A stretch of 64,000 bases of DNA, taken from positions 1 through 64,000 of the forward strand of contig NC_067286.1 of the NCBI RefSeq assembly GCF_020740795.1. Direction: 5' to 3'. Below, one piece after another: positions 1 to 11,190 of the stretch (positions are counted from its first letter, which is position 1; the number at the start of each line of letters is the position of its first letter). The notes beneath the pieces are model-generated. The model was not told the DNA's origin and searched no databases. It worked only from the letters and a program-made list of their open reading frames with translations. The stretch is from Apus apus. Its lineage: Eukaryota > Chordata > Aves > Apodiformes > Apodidae. A program made the position numbers and the translations under genes.

Positions 1-1249
1 ACCATGACCAACCGAGGCCAAGTCCATCAGGCCCTGCTGGAGTGCAGGGAGCGCTCTCTGCCAGTCTTTTGAGCACCACAACTGACAGGCCATGGACACA
101 AGGTCATCCTGTAGCAAAGGCGGTGACAAAGCTGGTTGACCAAAGGGTGGCAAAAGGCAACAAAGCCTCTTGTGTGACCACAGCTCCAGTGACAGGCAGG
201 TCCCTTTGCCCACAGCGCCTTTCTCCTTCCTCCCCTTCAGTCCTCTGCTCCTCTTCTCTTCTCGCTCGTTCTTGACTCACGGTTCCTTCCCCACGTGATG
301 GATGACTCTTCTTTCTTCTCCACCAGCAGCTGCTGTCAAAACAGAAGGACAAGGTCAAGACCCAGAAGTCCCTGCTCCTCTGCCTGGAGGACAGAGGGGT
401 GCTGAGCCGGCCCCTGCACAGAAGCTCTGCACAGCACCACCTGATCCCTGGCCCTCCTCCTACTCCTACCCCCCATCCCCTATCAAGAAGCGACCACCCC
501 CCACACCACAGCCCCCCCAGGAAAAAACCTCGCCAATCTGCTTCTCTCATCCGATCACGGCTCCGGGTGCCTGCCGAGTTCCAGACGGTGCTGGAGGTGG
601 GCTCCGAGGGGGGCACCCTGGGCAAATGCAGCCGGGCAAGCCAAGCAGCAGCCAAAGAGGCTGCTCAGCCCTGCTTGCGACACCCGGGGAGCCAGACAGC
701 TCGGCCTTCCCCCCCATGACAAGGATCAGCACTCAGCAGCCAGGAGGTGGAGACAGGGGGACAAGGCTCCAGACTCAAGGACAGGGGGAGCAGACCCCCT
801 GCCCCACAAACCCTGCCCCAACGCCTCTGAAAGGCCAGGCCCAGAGAGACCCGCCTGATGACAGGGGGTCCCCTCCCACTCTCCCTCCCAGCACCTCCCA
901 CCAGCCGCAGGGGATGCACACAGCCCTGCTCACAGGCTGCTCCCCCTCGGCTCGGCGCTCCCCAGAAACCTCAGGGAGCCCGAGACTCTGACCTAAGCCC
1001 AGCTTGCGGGCTGGCCCTCCTGCCTGCAGCACAACACCGCGGCTTCAGGAGCCCCCTTTTCCCCCGGGCTGTGGATACTGTGGCTCTCAGCCTCCTCCCA
1101 GGGTTGCCCCTCTCTCTGGCCAGCCCAACCACAGGGAACGTGGCCAAAGGAGCTGGCAATGCTCTTGCCCCAAGGCAACAATCGACCCTTGACCGCCCAT
1201 CCCCAGAAGAGTTCAGATCCTCAACAAGCTGCACCAACCCCCTGACCAC
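1..1249. other. GC-rich, C-rich region without a supportable gene
   Basis: The stretch is rich in C and proline-type codons. Open frames occur on both strands, including a 229-codon plus-strand frame at 302-991, but their composition is what C-rich DNA produces by chance. I recognise no domain or family. It could be the edge of a gene lying to the left of the window. Confidence 0.4.
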
Positions 1250-1720
1250 CCTCCTCCCCTCAGGTGCTTTTCCCCTCATGGATCTTCCCCTTCCCCCTCA
1301 GGGATCTTTCCCCCCTCTCTTTCTCCCCTCAGGTGCTCTTCTGCCCTAAGGGATCTTTCCCTTCTCCTCTTCCTCTCAGGTGCTCTTCCCCTTTCCCTTT
1401 ACCCCTCCGAGATCCACCTCTCCCCCTCAGGTTTCTTCCCCCTCTCTGCTTCCTCTCAGGTGCTCTTCCCCTTTCCCCCCTTCAGGGATCCATCTCTCCC
1501 TGTTAGGGTTCGATCTCTCCCCCTCAGGGTTCGATCTTTTCCCCCCTCAGGGATCTTCCCCCTCTCCTCTCCCTCTCAGCTGCTCTTCCCCTTCCCCTTT
1601 CCCCCTCAGGGATCGATCTCTCTCCCTCTCGCGCTCTTCCCGCCCTCCTCTCCCCCTCACGCGCTCTCCCCCCTCCCCTCTCCCCCTCCCCCAGGCGCGC
1701 GACTCTTCCCGCCCCGCGCT
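1250..1720. repeat. Pyrimidine-rich minisatellite
   Basis: Imperfect tandem copies of a C/T-rich unit recur here. Each copy carries variants of CTCAGGGATC or CTCAGGTGCTCTT separated by CCCCTTTCC-type spacers, with a period of roughly 25-60 bases. Copies become more CpG-rich towards 1700. Open frames across it are low-complexity artefacts. Confidence 0.75.
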
Positions 1721-1915
1721 CGCGGCCGCTGCTCCCCCCGCCCCCGCTAGAGACGCCCCCGCGAGACGCCCGCGCGCTTCCCGCCGCAGGGGGCACGCGC
1801 CCCGCCCGCCCCGCCCCTCCCCGGGCGGGTCCCCCCCCCCGCAGGCGCGCGACCCCCGCTCAGGCGCCCCCCCCCCAACCGTCCGACCCCTCCCCCCCCC
1901 TCCCGGCGGGGACGG
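1680..1915. promoter_or_regulatory. CpG-rich core, possible CpG island
   Basis: Dense CpG and GCGC/CCGCCC motifs follow the minisatellite. It could be a small CpG-island promoter, but I found no associated first exon on either strand, so it may simply be the GC-rich end of the repeat. Confidence 0.35.
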
Positions 1916-2320
1916 CGAGAGAGAAATAAAGAGGGAGGGTAAGAAAGGGGGGGGGGGGGGGGAAGCGAGAAAAGGGGGAAGCCGGGGGGAAGCGGGGGGG
2001 GAGGCTGGCAAGACAGACGGAACGGGGGTGCGAAAGCAGGAAAGGGGGCAAGAAAGCAAGGAAGAAAAGATGCAGCCAGAAAGAAAAGATACTTTGTAGA
2101 AAGAAAGCCATTGTGAGAGAAAGGAAGAAATAAATTCAGAGATAAAGAAATTTAAAGATATTAAGAAATAAAGATTTAGAAAGAAATAAATACATTTGGA
2201 AAGAAAGAAATTCCTAAAGAAAGCAAGCATGCTTGTGTTGCTCTGCATCTAAACTGCTAACTTGAACAAGAGAGAAAAAGAAAGTAACAATAACAGTAGG
2301 AGTAGAAATAATAACAACAA
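1916..2320. repeat. Purine-rich GA/GAAA tract
   Basis: An abrupt switch from C-rich to purine-rich sequence includes a G run near 1948-1961 and then GAAAGAAATAAA-like repeats that fade into A-rich sequence. It abuts the first copy of the 3 kb duplication. Confidence 0.7.
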
Positions 2321-2534
2321 CCACCAAATTCTACTTCAGGATAACAATGCCAAGTTCCATAAATAAGTGAAAACATTTGACCTCCAGGCACAAGAGGTGT
2401 CAGTGAAAATGCCATGAAAGCTGCATTTTAATTTGTCCCCTTAATTTCTCCAGGAAGAACCACCCAAGGTCCCCTGCAATTAGAAGAGCTTTGAATTCTG
2501 CTGTTGAGGGGGAGAAAATAAGAAAAGGATTTAC

Positions 2535-2622
2535 CTCAGCAGCAGCCTGCAAGTCTGTGTAATGCATCTGAGCTGGGAGAAGCTGCATCTTGAACCATTC
2601 CTCCAGAGCCTCATCTGTGGAC
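2535..2622 (-). pseudogene. Exon-like block in duplication copy 1 (unidentified)
   Basis: On the minus strand an acceptor-like TAG precedes 88 bases that read openly, with the core DEALEEWFKMQLLPAQ, and end at GAG followed by GTAAAT, a reasonable donor. The same block in copy 2 (near 18.35-18.44 kb) reads DEDLEEWFKM, but its donor GT is changed. The following open segment starts only about 34 bases later, too close for a normal intron. This looks like a decayed exon of an unidentified gene. The family is not recognised; a resemblance to mesothelin/stereocilin-type helical repeats is only a guess. Confidence 0.3.
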
Positions 2623-4844
2623 CTAGTTACCTTTTAACTGACAAAGTGAAAATGCACCTGTCATTACAGCATAAGAAAAGACTGTTTCTGTTCTTCAGGT
2701 GCTTCCAACCTGATCCTGAAGAAGTCATTTAGGGGGAACAGCTGAATGTGATTGAGGAACCTCAACACTTTTGAGGGCAATAGGACCAGATCCTGAACAG
2801 TGCATGGATAAATTTCAAGCTACTACAAAACCAGGATGAAATAAATGAATCATACAGAGCTTTGGGAAACAAGTACATACAAACAGAATGCATAAATCTG
2901 CATACATGCAAATCAGTCAGGAAACCATTAGAGAGGTATCATGTCATCCCTTGAGCTTTGCTTTTGCTCCCCTTTCAAAGATGCTCTGTACAACAACTGC
3001 CCATCTCACAGGAGTTTATGGTGAGTCTGATTTGCATCATGCTATTTACCACTGTGCACAGCTCCCTTGCAGAAAGTTAAGAGAAAACCTGGAGATGGCT
3101 GTAGCTGTAGCAAGCACCTAACACTGCCTAGAAGTCCATGACATGCAGAAATATTGAATGTATTTTTACCAAAAGTTCCAGCTTTTGTTACTGTCACTCT
3201 GGCATCTTCCTCAAAAGAGGAGGAGAAAAGATCTTGGAGAAAATGCAGGAGCAGGGAAAGTGTGAAGGAGATGTGAACACACAGCAGCAGACCTTTGCTG
3301 GGAGACAGATGGGGGTGTTTAAACCTCCTGCTGAGATTCCCACTGATCCCTACTGAAGGTAGAAGACCTGGAACCAGCTATCAGGCTCCAGGCAGCCAGG
3401 GAAAAATGCTGTGAATGACATCAGTCCTGTCCCTGCTCTTCTCTGAGGACTCACTCCCTCAAGATCAGAGCTGTGACTTTAGCAGGCCAAGCCCTGCTCA
3501 GAGACAGAGGTTATTTTAGAGTATTTTAGATTAGACAACAAATTAATTTCAAATTAGTGTGGGATGTTTTGACAATTTCTTTTAGCTTTGATAAAACCAG
3601 TAAGTGAAAGTGTTTGGTTAGGTAACAAAAAACAGGAAAAAAAAAAAATCAGATGCCAAATGGTGTTCTTCCTCTTGCAGTCAGCATGGTTTTCCAGGTA
3701 AATTTCTTTTTCTCCCCCCCACCAAATTCTGGAAAATCTTTATTTAAAATTGTTAAAAGAATCCTTTGCAAGTACAGACTAATATTTCCAATATGTTTTT
3801 CTAGCCTCTTTTATTAATGTATTTTTTGGTACTAAAGCTTTTGTAAACAAATAAAGTCTGCTAGGTCTATTAAGATGGAGATATTTTTACTACAACAGAA
3901 TGAGTTTCTCCCCACACCAATTGGCATATATTAAAGTAACCCATACTGCCTCTTAAGACCAGAGCTTTTTGCTTTACATACCTATGAGTTTTTCTGCATG
4001 GAGAAACAAACCAAGTCAGGCAATGCTGTTATATAAATAAAAAATTATTTATGTAACATTAAAATACTCTCAGGTCTCTGTATCTTCTTTTAACCTGATT
4101 AATAAAGTTTATCTCGGGATATAGTTCATCCTAATTTATGCATGTTACCTTTTCTTGGGTTTCACTGAGATAAGCTTCCTGGAGTTGATTTTCCACATAA
4201 CTCACTCTTAGTCATGTAAAATCAACTTAAAAAGAAAAGAATAAATGGAAAATCCCAGCAGTTCAGCTGATAGACTGCTCAAAGAGACCATAGAACCCCA
4301 CTTGGTAAAGAAATGCAACAGCTGAGATCAGTTTTGTTCATCTGAACTGTTGCTTTTTAAAGCACAGAATCTATATGGGGAATTTCACTTGTCCCTATAA
4401 TAAGCAGAACACTGAAACTCACTGAGCTACTTCAGAGTTTCACATTTCATTATGCATTTTCCTCTTCTGTCATGAGACAGAGGAGCAGAACCTCCTCAGC
4501 TGTCTTTTCCACACTGCTTTTGTCAAGCCAAACCACAGACAGAAATCCTAATCCATGTCTTCCAATGCCATATGGTCATAGGATCCCCTATCCTGACATC
4601 CACTTCTTTCTTTGGTTGTAACTTGCTAGTGATTTCCAGAAGAAACTGTAATTTTCTCATGATTATAATCTTATTAATTACCATACTTACACTTGAGAAT
4701 GTCTTCCCTGGTTGCTTTCTGCATAAAGATGAGTATTTTAACTGCATCTTCCAGTCCAAGTTCAAATTAACACCTCAGATCATGCACCTGAGGCAGAAAA
4801 ATAAGGAAAACAGCAAAGCTCCAGAAATTAAAGATGGGATTTAA

Positions 4845-4971
4845 CTCTGGCAGGTTTCCAACAATTGAAAGGGAGTATGAGAAATATTTGTTCAGCATCT
4901 GAACACACCAGTGGCTGGTATCTGCTTCAGGTGTCATGGTCAGTCTGCCTTGGGATTCCTCCAGCAAGTTC
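4845..4971 (-). pseudogene. Exon-like block in duplication copy 1, donor lost
   Basis: This is the counterpart of 20682-20808. It keeps an acceptor (TTTCCTAG) and an open 42-codon frame containing QMLNKYFSYSL, but the base after the final GAG is T where copy 2 has the G of GTAAAT, so the donor is lost. Several differences from copy 2 change amino acids, which suggests relaxed constraint. Confidence 0.3.
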
Positions 4972-5301
4972 CTAGGAAATCAGGGGTATTTCCAGGAGGC
5001 TTGCCCAACACGGCCAGGTTTTACTCCACAAAAAAATCCAACTTATGAACCACAGTGTTTCCAGCTTTCCTAGAGGATGATCCTATTCCTATGCATGATT
5101 TTCTACAAAGAGCCTCCCAGAGATCAGGGTCTGACAACAGCAGCTTGTGACTCCATTATGAAGTGAAAAATAATGTGTTATTAATTGATTAGCAACAAGT
5201 GTGTCACTTTTTCAAATAAGTAAGTCTTATAAACAAGTCTGTGAAGTTCTGAAATTGTTCAGAATTATTTTTCCATCAATATTCTGAGTGCTGGTTTTTC
5301 T

Positions 5302-5879
5302 ATCAATGTCTGCTTACATTTAAAAAAAGGCTGGGAAAGTGTGTTTGAGAAGCAGCACAAAAAACATTTGAGGCCAAAAAAATCATTACGGATTGCAACA
5401 AAAGAGAAGTTTGGTACTTTCCATCAAGTCCATTTTCCAGCACAGATCTGGTCACCGCTACTTGTATGTCTCCATCTTAGACAAATAAAAGCATTTTGTG
5501 AAGAAATGGCTTCTTAGCAGGAAGAAGCCAACCTACACCAGGCTCTAAGTGTTATGCAGCTCTTCAATCAATGCAATAGGAAAGCTTAGGTTCTGTGGCA
5601 GGTCCCTCATGCACTGGGAAACACTTAGACCTGGAGGGGAAGCAAGTCTCTCCCATGCTGACAGCCTGGAACCACGGGGGAAGAGGATGACATGCGGGAC
5701 CGGCACGGAGGTGGGAATCCTGCATCACTTCACTCACATGCTGACTGTGAGAGGATGCAGAAGGTGCTCTGGGGCCTTCCCAAATCTCTCCAGAGTCCTG
5801 ACCACAAGCTGCCAAGCTGCTGTTTGTCTCTGGAAATGCAATGCACAGCACCAGGCCATCCTGAACCATCCAGGTGGGG
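5302..5879. other. Unique sequence, nothing recognised
   Basis: The stretch lies between copy 1 of the duplication and the first tandem unit. It has short open frames on both strands only and no repeat, RNA or domain that I can identify. Confidence 0.5.
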
Positions 5880-6016
5880 ACCCCAGGGGACTAGGAGGGC
5901 TTGTGTACCACCTATGAACACAACCAAGGGATGCTCCTAAAACAACTGACAACATGACACCTGAAAAACACCTGCTACTTCAGCCCACTAGTCACTGCTC
6001 ACCTCCCCCAAGTCAC

Positions 6017-6055
6017 CTGCAGTGCTGATGTCCTGCTCTGCTCCTGGCTTTGTGC
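6017..6055 (-). other. Candidate 39-base exon module (unit A)
   Basis: On the minus strand the module is preceded by a T-rich stretch ending in GGAG and followed by GTGACTTGGG, a usable donor. It is 39 bases, open in phase 0, and reads AQSQEQSRTSALQ. Its partner in unit B at 8861-8899 has the same length and frame and reads VQSTEGSGRSALE, 7 of 13 residues identical. Conserved length and frame between diverged copies hint at coding, but one tiny module is weak evidence. Confidence 0.3.
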
Positions 6056-6140
6056 CTCCAAAATAAAAACCCCAACACCTAGAAGGCAGCCAACACAGCC
6101 ACCACTTGCTTCTTCCCTCCAACACCGTCGCCCAACTCAC

Positions 6141-6182
6141 CTTCCAGCGCTCTGCTCCCTCCGTGCCTTTTGGCTTGTCCCT
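6141..6182 (-). other. Candidate 42-base exon module (unit A)
   Basis: On the minus strand an acceptor-like ATGCAG precedes 42 bases reading RDKPKGTEGAERWK in phase 0 and a strong donor, AAG followed by GTGAGT. Related sequence recurs at about 6360-6435 and 9030-9070, each next to a TTTCAGATGCAG acceptor. The other copies are not all open in the same phase, so coding status is uncertain. Confidence 0.28.
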
Positions 6183-8704
6183 CTGCATAACACTGCACCT
6201 CAAACCTGCTGCTTCAGCACCCCATCCATCACTCACCTTGCCAGAGGCCGCTCTGCTGATAACATCTCACTTCACACTTGGATTTGCACCCAGAAAATCC
6301 AGCCAGAGAAGCTCAAGCTTGTCAGAACCACCAGCTGTCCTGCCGATACTCCGGAGCTGGATGCCTGTCCTTCTTCAGCCGGCACTCTGCTCCCCTCTTC
6401 CGTGCCCTTGGCCTTGCTGCTTGTTGCTCTGCATCTGAAACAACACAAACACACCCTGTAAAGCAAGTCACCTGCACAGCCACAGGTAGCTTGGTGAGGC
6501 CAGAGGTCTCTCTGCCTTTTGCATATACCTTCTCACTACAGCTAGAAGAAGAAAAGCCAGCTAGGGAGCCCCATCTGTGCAAGCTAAGGCACCTTCCAGA
6601 TCTGACCCGCTCCCCTTCCACACTAACTGCTGCTCCCAACCAGTCACGAGGTTCAGACTGGACCCCCTTGCTTTCTAAACTCCTTCTCAGAGGAGTCTAG
6701 GTGCGGCTGGATCCAATCCTAGCCCCGGACCATAAAGAAAAGTGAACACAACTGTGGCAGCTGCCTACACCTGTTTGCCCAGAGATGGACCGTATGGTCT
6801 CTGCCAACAGAACTGGTCCAAACCAACTTACTTCCACACCCCCATAAAGCTACACTACCCTGTCATCAGTACTGCTGCATCCCTGGGCAGGGCAGCTCCA
6901 ACCCTCACACACAGACCAGGACTACACACGGACACCCCGAGTGTTATACCTCATTATACCAAAAGTGGGGTCATTCACCTACTATGCAAGATGCCAAAAT
7001 ACATACAGAGCCAAGGTATTTTCATTTATTTCATTCATTTAGGCAAACACAGGGCGAGAGGCGGTAAGACACAAAGCTGCCCCCTGAAGTCACAAAACTC
7101 TACACATTCACACACTTTTGGTTAGTTTGCTCCACCTAATACATATTCACGGTTATTCTACTCTGATTGGTTAGTGAATTTCTCACTCTGATTTCAAGGT
7201 ACAGCACACACAGTGCGTAGGTCTTCAGTTGGAGGTGGGCAGCCTAAATGCTGAAGGTCTGGTTTCCATATTGTTGATTTTGTCACGAGCAGACGTCGCT
7301 CAGCTACAGCAACTTCGGCAATTCTGCCACATTTTAAGAAAAGCACGTGCTTCCCCATCTTCTTGTTTCAACAAGATCAGGATCTTTGTTTCACAAGACC
7401 TTTGTAACTTTCTATAAGTCTCTTGTCCTTGCTCAGTAAAAGATTCCCATAGGGAAGATGATGCTGGCAGAGAAGCCCTACGGTGCCACGATGGCACGGA
7501 TGCTCTAAAGCAGACCTGCCAAGGAGAGGAGATTGCAGCCACACACAAGAGAAAGCTGCCATCAAAGCCAGAATAAGGGATGTGTGAGAAGCCATGCTCG
7601 AAGACCCAAGACCAGTGAGGACATGGGGATGAAACCCCAGAAAATGACTCTGTGGAAACAGCAGACTCAAGAGCAGAGCTGCGGGCAGCACCTGGCTGGC
7701 CACCGCAAGAGATGAACGCTCAGGAACAGCCAGCAAGTGACACACGCCAAAGAGATCCACGCATCAAGCTGTAATTGTGAGATGAGAAGGGCTCAACAGG
7801 CTCTGTGCCAGTGAAGTGATGCATTCTGGACTCTTGGGAGGGCTACCGAGGTGCCTGCTGGTCACCGAGCTATGGAGGCACCAAGACCCAAGGAACATAC
7901 AGTCTAAGACACAGAAAACAGACGACACGAAGTACACGCCAGACACAGGTTGGAGCTGCCCTGCCCTGTACACGCTGACATTGTGCTGAAGAGTAACCCG
8001 CTCCCTTTGCCTGCCCCAAGGGGACTGTGCCCTGCCAGTCCTCTCCCCTACACCAACTTTGAAAACCCCCCCTCCAATCCCCAACCTTGTCCCCTCCTCC
8101 CAGCCCCTCCACTTAGCTTTCAGATGGCCAGGGCTCCGCAGCCTTCCTCCTCGACAAGCCATCCTTGCCGGGATGTTCCTGCCATCGCCAGGCTCCTCAT
8201 AGTGATCTGGAAAAACAACGACAAACTCACAATTAGTACTGATAAGCATCACATCAGCCACTGCCAACCTCTTCAATATCCCCTGCTCAGAACCCCCATG
8301 GTGTTCTCCTCACCTGCTGGTTCCAGAATCAGATGCTGAGGCCATCCTTGCTTGTGGCATCTAAGATACCAAAAGACCCAAATCACTGCTGTGCTTGTGA
8401 CAAGTACCACGACCCTCCTTGCTACCACCCTGGCTCACCCCAAACACCCACCCAACCCCAACGGCAGCCTGCACAGCACCTACACACCCAAAAGGTAGAT
8501 GCTTCACTGAGTTCCCACAGGTAACTTTCTCCTAGACACCAACCTGGCTGACGCCTGTGTCATCTCCACAGATGGCCCGTTGGCATGCTGCTCCACTGCT
8601 CCAAGGCTGCAAAACTGAAGCAAACAGCACATGCTGAGACACTGCCCGAGCCCACAGCCTGCCCACAGCTATTCCCATCTACCACTCTCACCTTTGTGGC
8701 TCAC

Positions 8705-8755
8705 CTGTCTGGCCTCTGATGGTCACAGGTTGCCACGTCCAGCCCTGTGTGCCGC
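8705..8755 (-). other. Candidate 51-base exon module (unit B)
   Basis: On the minus strand TGTGTTTTCCAG is a good acceptor before 51 bases that end in CAG followed by GTGAGC. Phase 0 contains a stop; a second phase is open (RHTGLDVATCDHQRPD). It lies next to the 39-base module at 8861-8899 with a normal-looking short intron between them. Confidence 0.25.
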
Positions 8756-8756
8756 C

Positions 8757-11190
8757 TGGAAAACACAAACAAGGGATGCTCATCACACACTGACAACACA
8801 ACACCTGGAAAACAACTGCCAGTTCAGCCTGCTAATTGTCACTGACCTTGCTCGAGTCACCTCCAGTGCAGATCTCCCGCTTCCCTCCGTGCTTTGCACC
8901 TACAAAACAAACCCAAACCATGAGCCAGTTGATAGAGGCACCACTCACACCTTCCCTCACAACCCAGGGGACAACTCACCCAGACTCTTCAATACGCACC
9001 GACCCAGCTCCTCACCGCGCTCTGCTCCTCTCCTCCATCACCCTCTGCTGCGTGGCTCCTCTCCCTGCATCTGAAAAAGCAGTAACAAGCAATCAGCCGG
9101 ATGCAATTCCAGAGATTCTCATTTAGGAACATCTTCGAGATCCTAACTACCTACAAGGGAGCTAAAAACCAAGTTAACATTACGCCCCACACATTCAGGC
9201 CTTAACAACCTGGACACCCAACCTGCTTGGCTATGGCTCCAGCAGCCTCTCCCAGGTGGCTCCAGCCACCCCCTCTCAAAAACACTATGAAAATGGCCAC
9301 CTTCCCCTGCTGAGGGCTGCTACTTCACTTCAAATGCTCTATCTGCACCCCAACAGGCACAGGCAGCACAGCAACACAAACCACAGGCTCTCCTTGCTAT
9401 TCTTCTCCCAACCCCACAGTTGCTACAGGCTCCAGAGAGAGCAGCTCCAACCCAACAGCACAGAGACACAACACACAAACACAAAGGATGTGACACAAGC
9501 ATGAGAGGAAACTCTCAGCAACAAAAAAACTCCTTCTCCAATGCAGATGCCACCAGGTGGCAAGACATACAGGACCGCAAGCAGGAGATGAGTGCTGAAG
9601 AGTCCAGAAAGTCCCTCCTTTCGAGTTGTGAGCTTCAGACAGGACCTCCTTGGTTTCTCAGCTTCTTCTCAGGGCAGAGCCTAGGTGCAGCTGGATCCAG
9701 TCTTCACCTCCAACCTGAGAGAGAAGCTCAGACCCTCAGTTCTGCCACAGAACCAGTTTACTGCAGCTCGAGCTGGGTGCTTCCAGTCTTGCTCTCTTCC
9801 ACTTGTTTCTCAGCTGGAAAAGTCTTCCACATTCTGCTTTTGTCCAGTTGCTCCCACTTAACTTTCAGTCAATGCATCTTCCCAGTTCAGAAGATCGTCT
9901 TGAGTAATTATCTTGCCCACATCTTGTTTCCATATTATTACAGCTGGTAGAGTCAAGGTCTAACTAAGGCTCATCACAGGAGTTCAGCTGAAGATTAATT
10001 AGAATGGCAGCCTAAGGCCTCATCACTCCAGATACTCAGGCTAAGTCAAGTCACAAGTCCAGTCCAAAGTCAAGTCGCTTAGGTCAAGCAGTGGTCAGTT
10101 TGCACAAGTCTTTAACAGGCATGCAATTTGAACTGATATCCCTTTAATTAACACATTAGTCCCAATATTCCTATACTCAATTCACTCGTGATTTCAGCAG
10201 TAAGGAGCCCGTAAGGCAGCCCCAGAGAAAGGTCAAACATTGCAAACCATGACAAGAAGCTACAGTCAGAACTGAAACAGACGGATGCACGAGAAGCCTT
10301 GGCAAGACCCAAGAATGCAAGGACACAGGGAAGAATGCCCAGAAAAAAAAAGAGATTCTCCCTGTGAAAGAGAAGCCTCCAGAGCGGGGCTGACGACACC
10401 GACCGCAACACCGGCGCAAAAAGAGGATCAAGAGGAGACACCCGAGTCGCGAGGCCCAGCGGGGCTTTTGAGTTCAGGCAAGAAAAGCAGCGCCCCACGG
10501 GCACTACGAGAGTGAGCACAGATGATGCTCAAGACCTAAGGATGGGCTGCAAGGCGAGTGCTGTGCTCCTGGAGCACAAAGAGGAGACTGGGACCCAAGG
10601 AGGGTTTGAGACACAAAAGACAACAGACCACACAAACTACACCATGACACACGCAGGCTGGAGCTGCCCTGCCTGGCACACACTGACATCAAGCTGAAGA
10701 GTAACCCACTGCCTTTACCTGCCCAAAGGGACAGTTCCCAGACAGCCCTCTCCCCAGCTCTTGACTTTAAAACCCCTCCCTGCAATTCCCAACTTTGTCC
10801 CCCCCCAGCACCCATCCCTCAACTTAGCTTTCAGGGGCCACAGGTCTCAGGACATCCTCCTTTAAAGAAAGCTCCACAGTTCATCAACTCCACGAGTCCC
10901 ACAGTCAGCAGGTCCCTCATCACCTGCAAAAAAGAAAGATGCACCACAGAATGTTAAACCACCTTCTCACCCCAAAACAGCCCATATGAAGTTACCACCA
11001 GCAGAAAAAGCTGCAGGCAACCAACATCCTTCTGACAACATACACTGCTTACCCAGAGCCTCTTGCACAACACGGGTGCCCCTGTTCCAAGGAGCTTCAA
11101 AACACACTCAAACAGCTCTAAAGCTCCACCAGCTGCAGCCCCAGCAGAGACCCCAGCCTCAGCCCCCCCACCCCGGCACAGCCCCAGAGC
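8757..11190. repeat. Diverged tandem unit B
   Basis: This is the second copy of the ~2.8 kb unit. Its right end runs into the GC-rich promoter-like region at 11.2 kb. Minus-strand exon-like modules include 8861-8899 and a block near 10825-10927 that starts after CTTTTTTGCAG. That block aligns with about 8110-8206 in unit A; both share CTGAAAGCTAAGT at the 3' end, where a GC rather than GT donor would be needed. Confidence 0.65.
8861..8899 (-). other. Candidate 39-base exon module (unit B)
   Basis: An acceptor-like TTTTGTAG precedes 39 open bases reading VQSTEGSGRSALE, followed by GAG and GTGACT. It is the partner of 6017-6055. Confidence 0.3.

Larger units (their letters stand above)
2328..5301. 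repeat. 3 kb direct duplication, copy 1
   Basis: This block aligns almost end to end with 18152-21138 in the same orientation, with scattered substitutions and small indels (about 97% identical by eye). Both copies begin after an A-rich stretch at ATTCTACTTCAG and both end at GCTGGTTTTTCT. It has no long open frame, but exon-like blocks are visible on the minus strand. A recent segmental duplication is the simplest reading; a true assembly copy error is unlikely because the substitutions are spread throughout. Confidence 0.9.
5880..8756. repeat. Diverged tandem unit A
   Basis: This unit is related to 8757-11190 along its length in the same orientation. Matching blocks are 5905-5990 with 8760-8850, 6017-6060 with 8861-8905, 6600-6720 with 9620-9715, 7560-7700 with 10270-10460, and 7900-8170 with 10610-10850. 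Offsets vary from about 2.7 to 3.0 kb, so indels are common and the duplication is old. Short blocks conserved between the units are often flanked by splice-like signals on the minus strand. No known family was recognised. Confidence 0.7.

Noticed and set aside
302-991. 229-codon proline-rich plus-strand frame
   Set aside because: It lies in C-rich DNA with overlapping frames on both strands, has no recognisable domain, and its composition is explained by base content.
2888-3356. Identical plus-strand frames in both duplication copies (77 and 72 codons)
   Set aside because: They are conserved only because the copies are near-identical; the better exon-like signals are on the minus strand.
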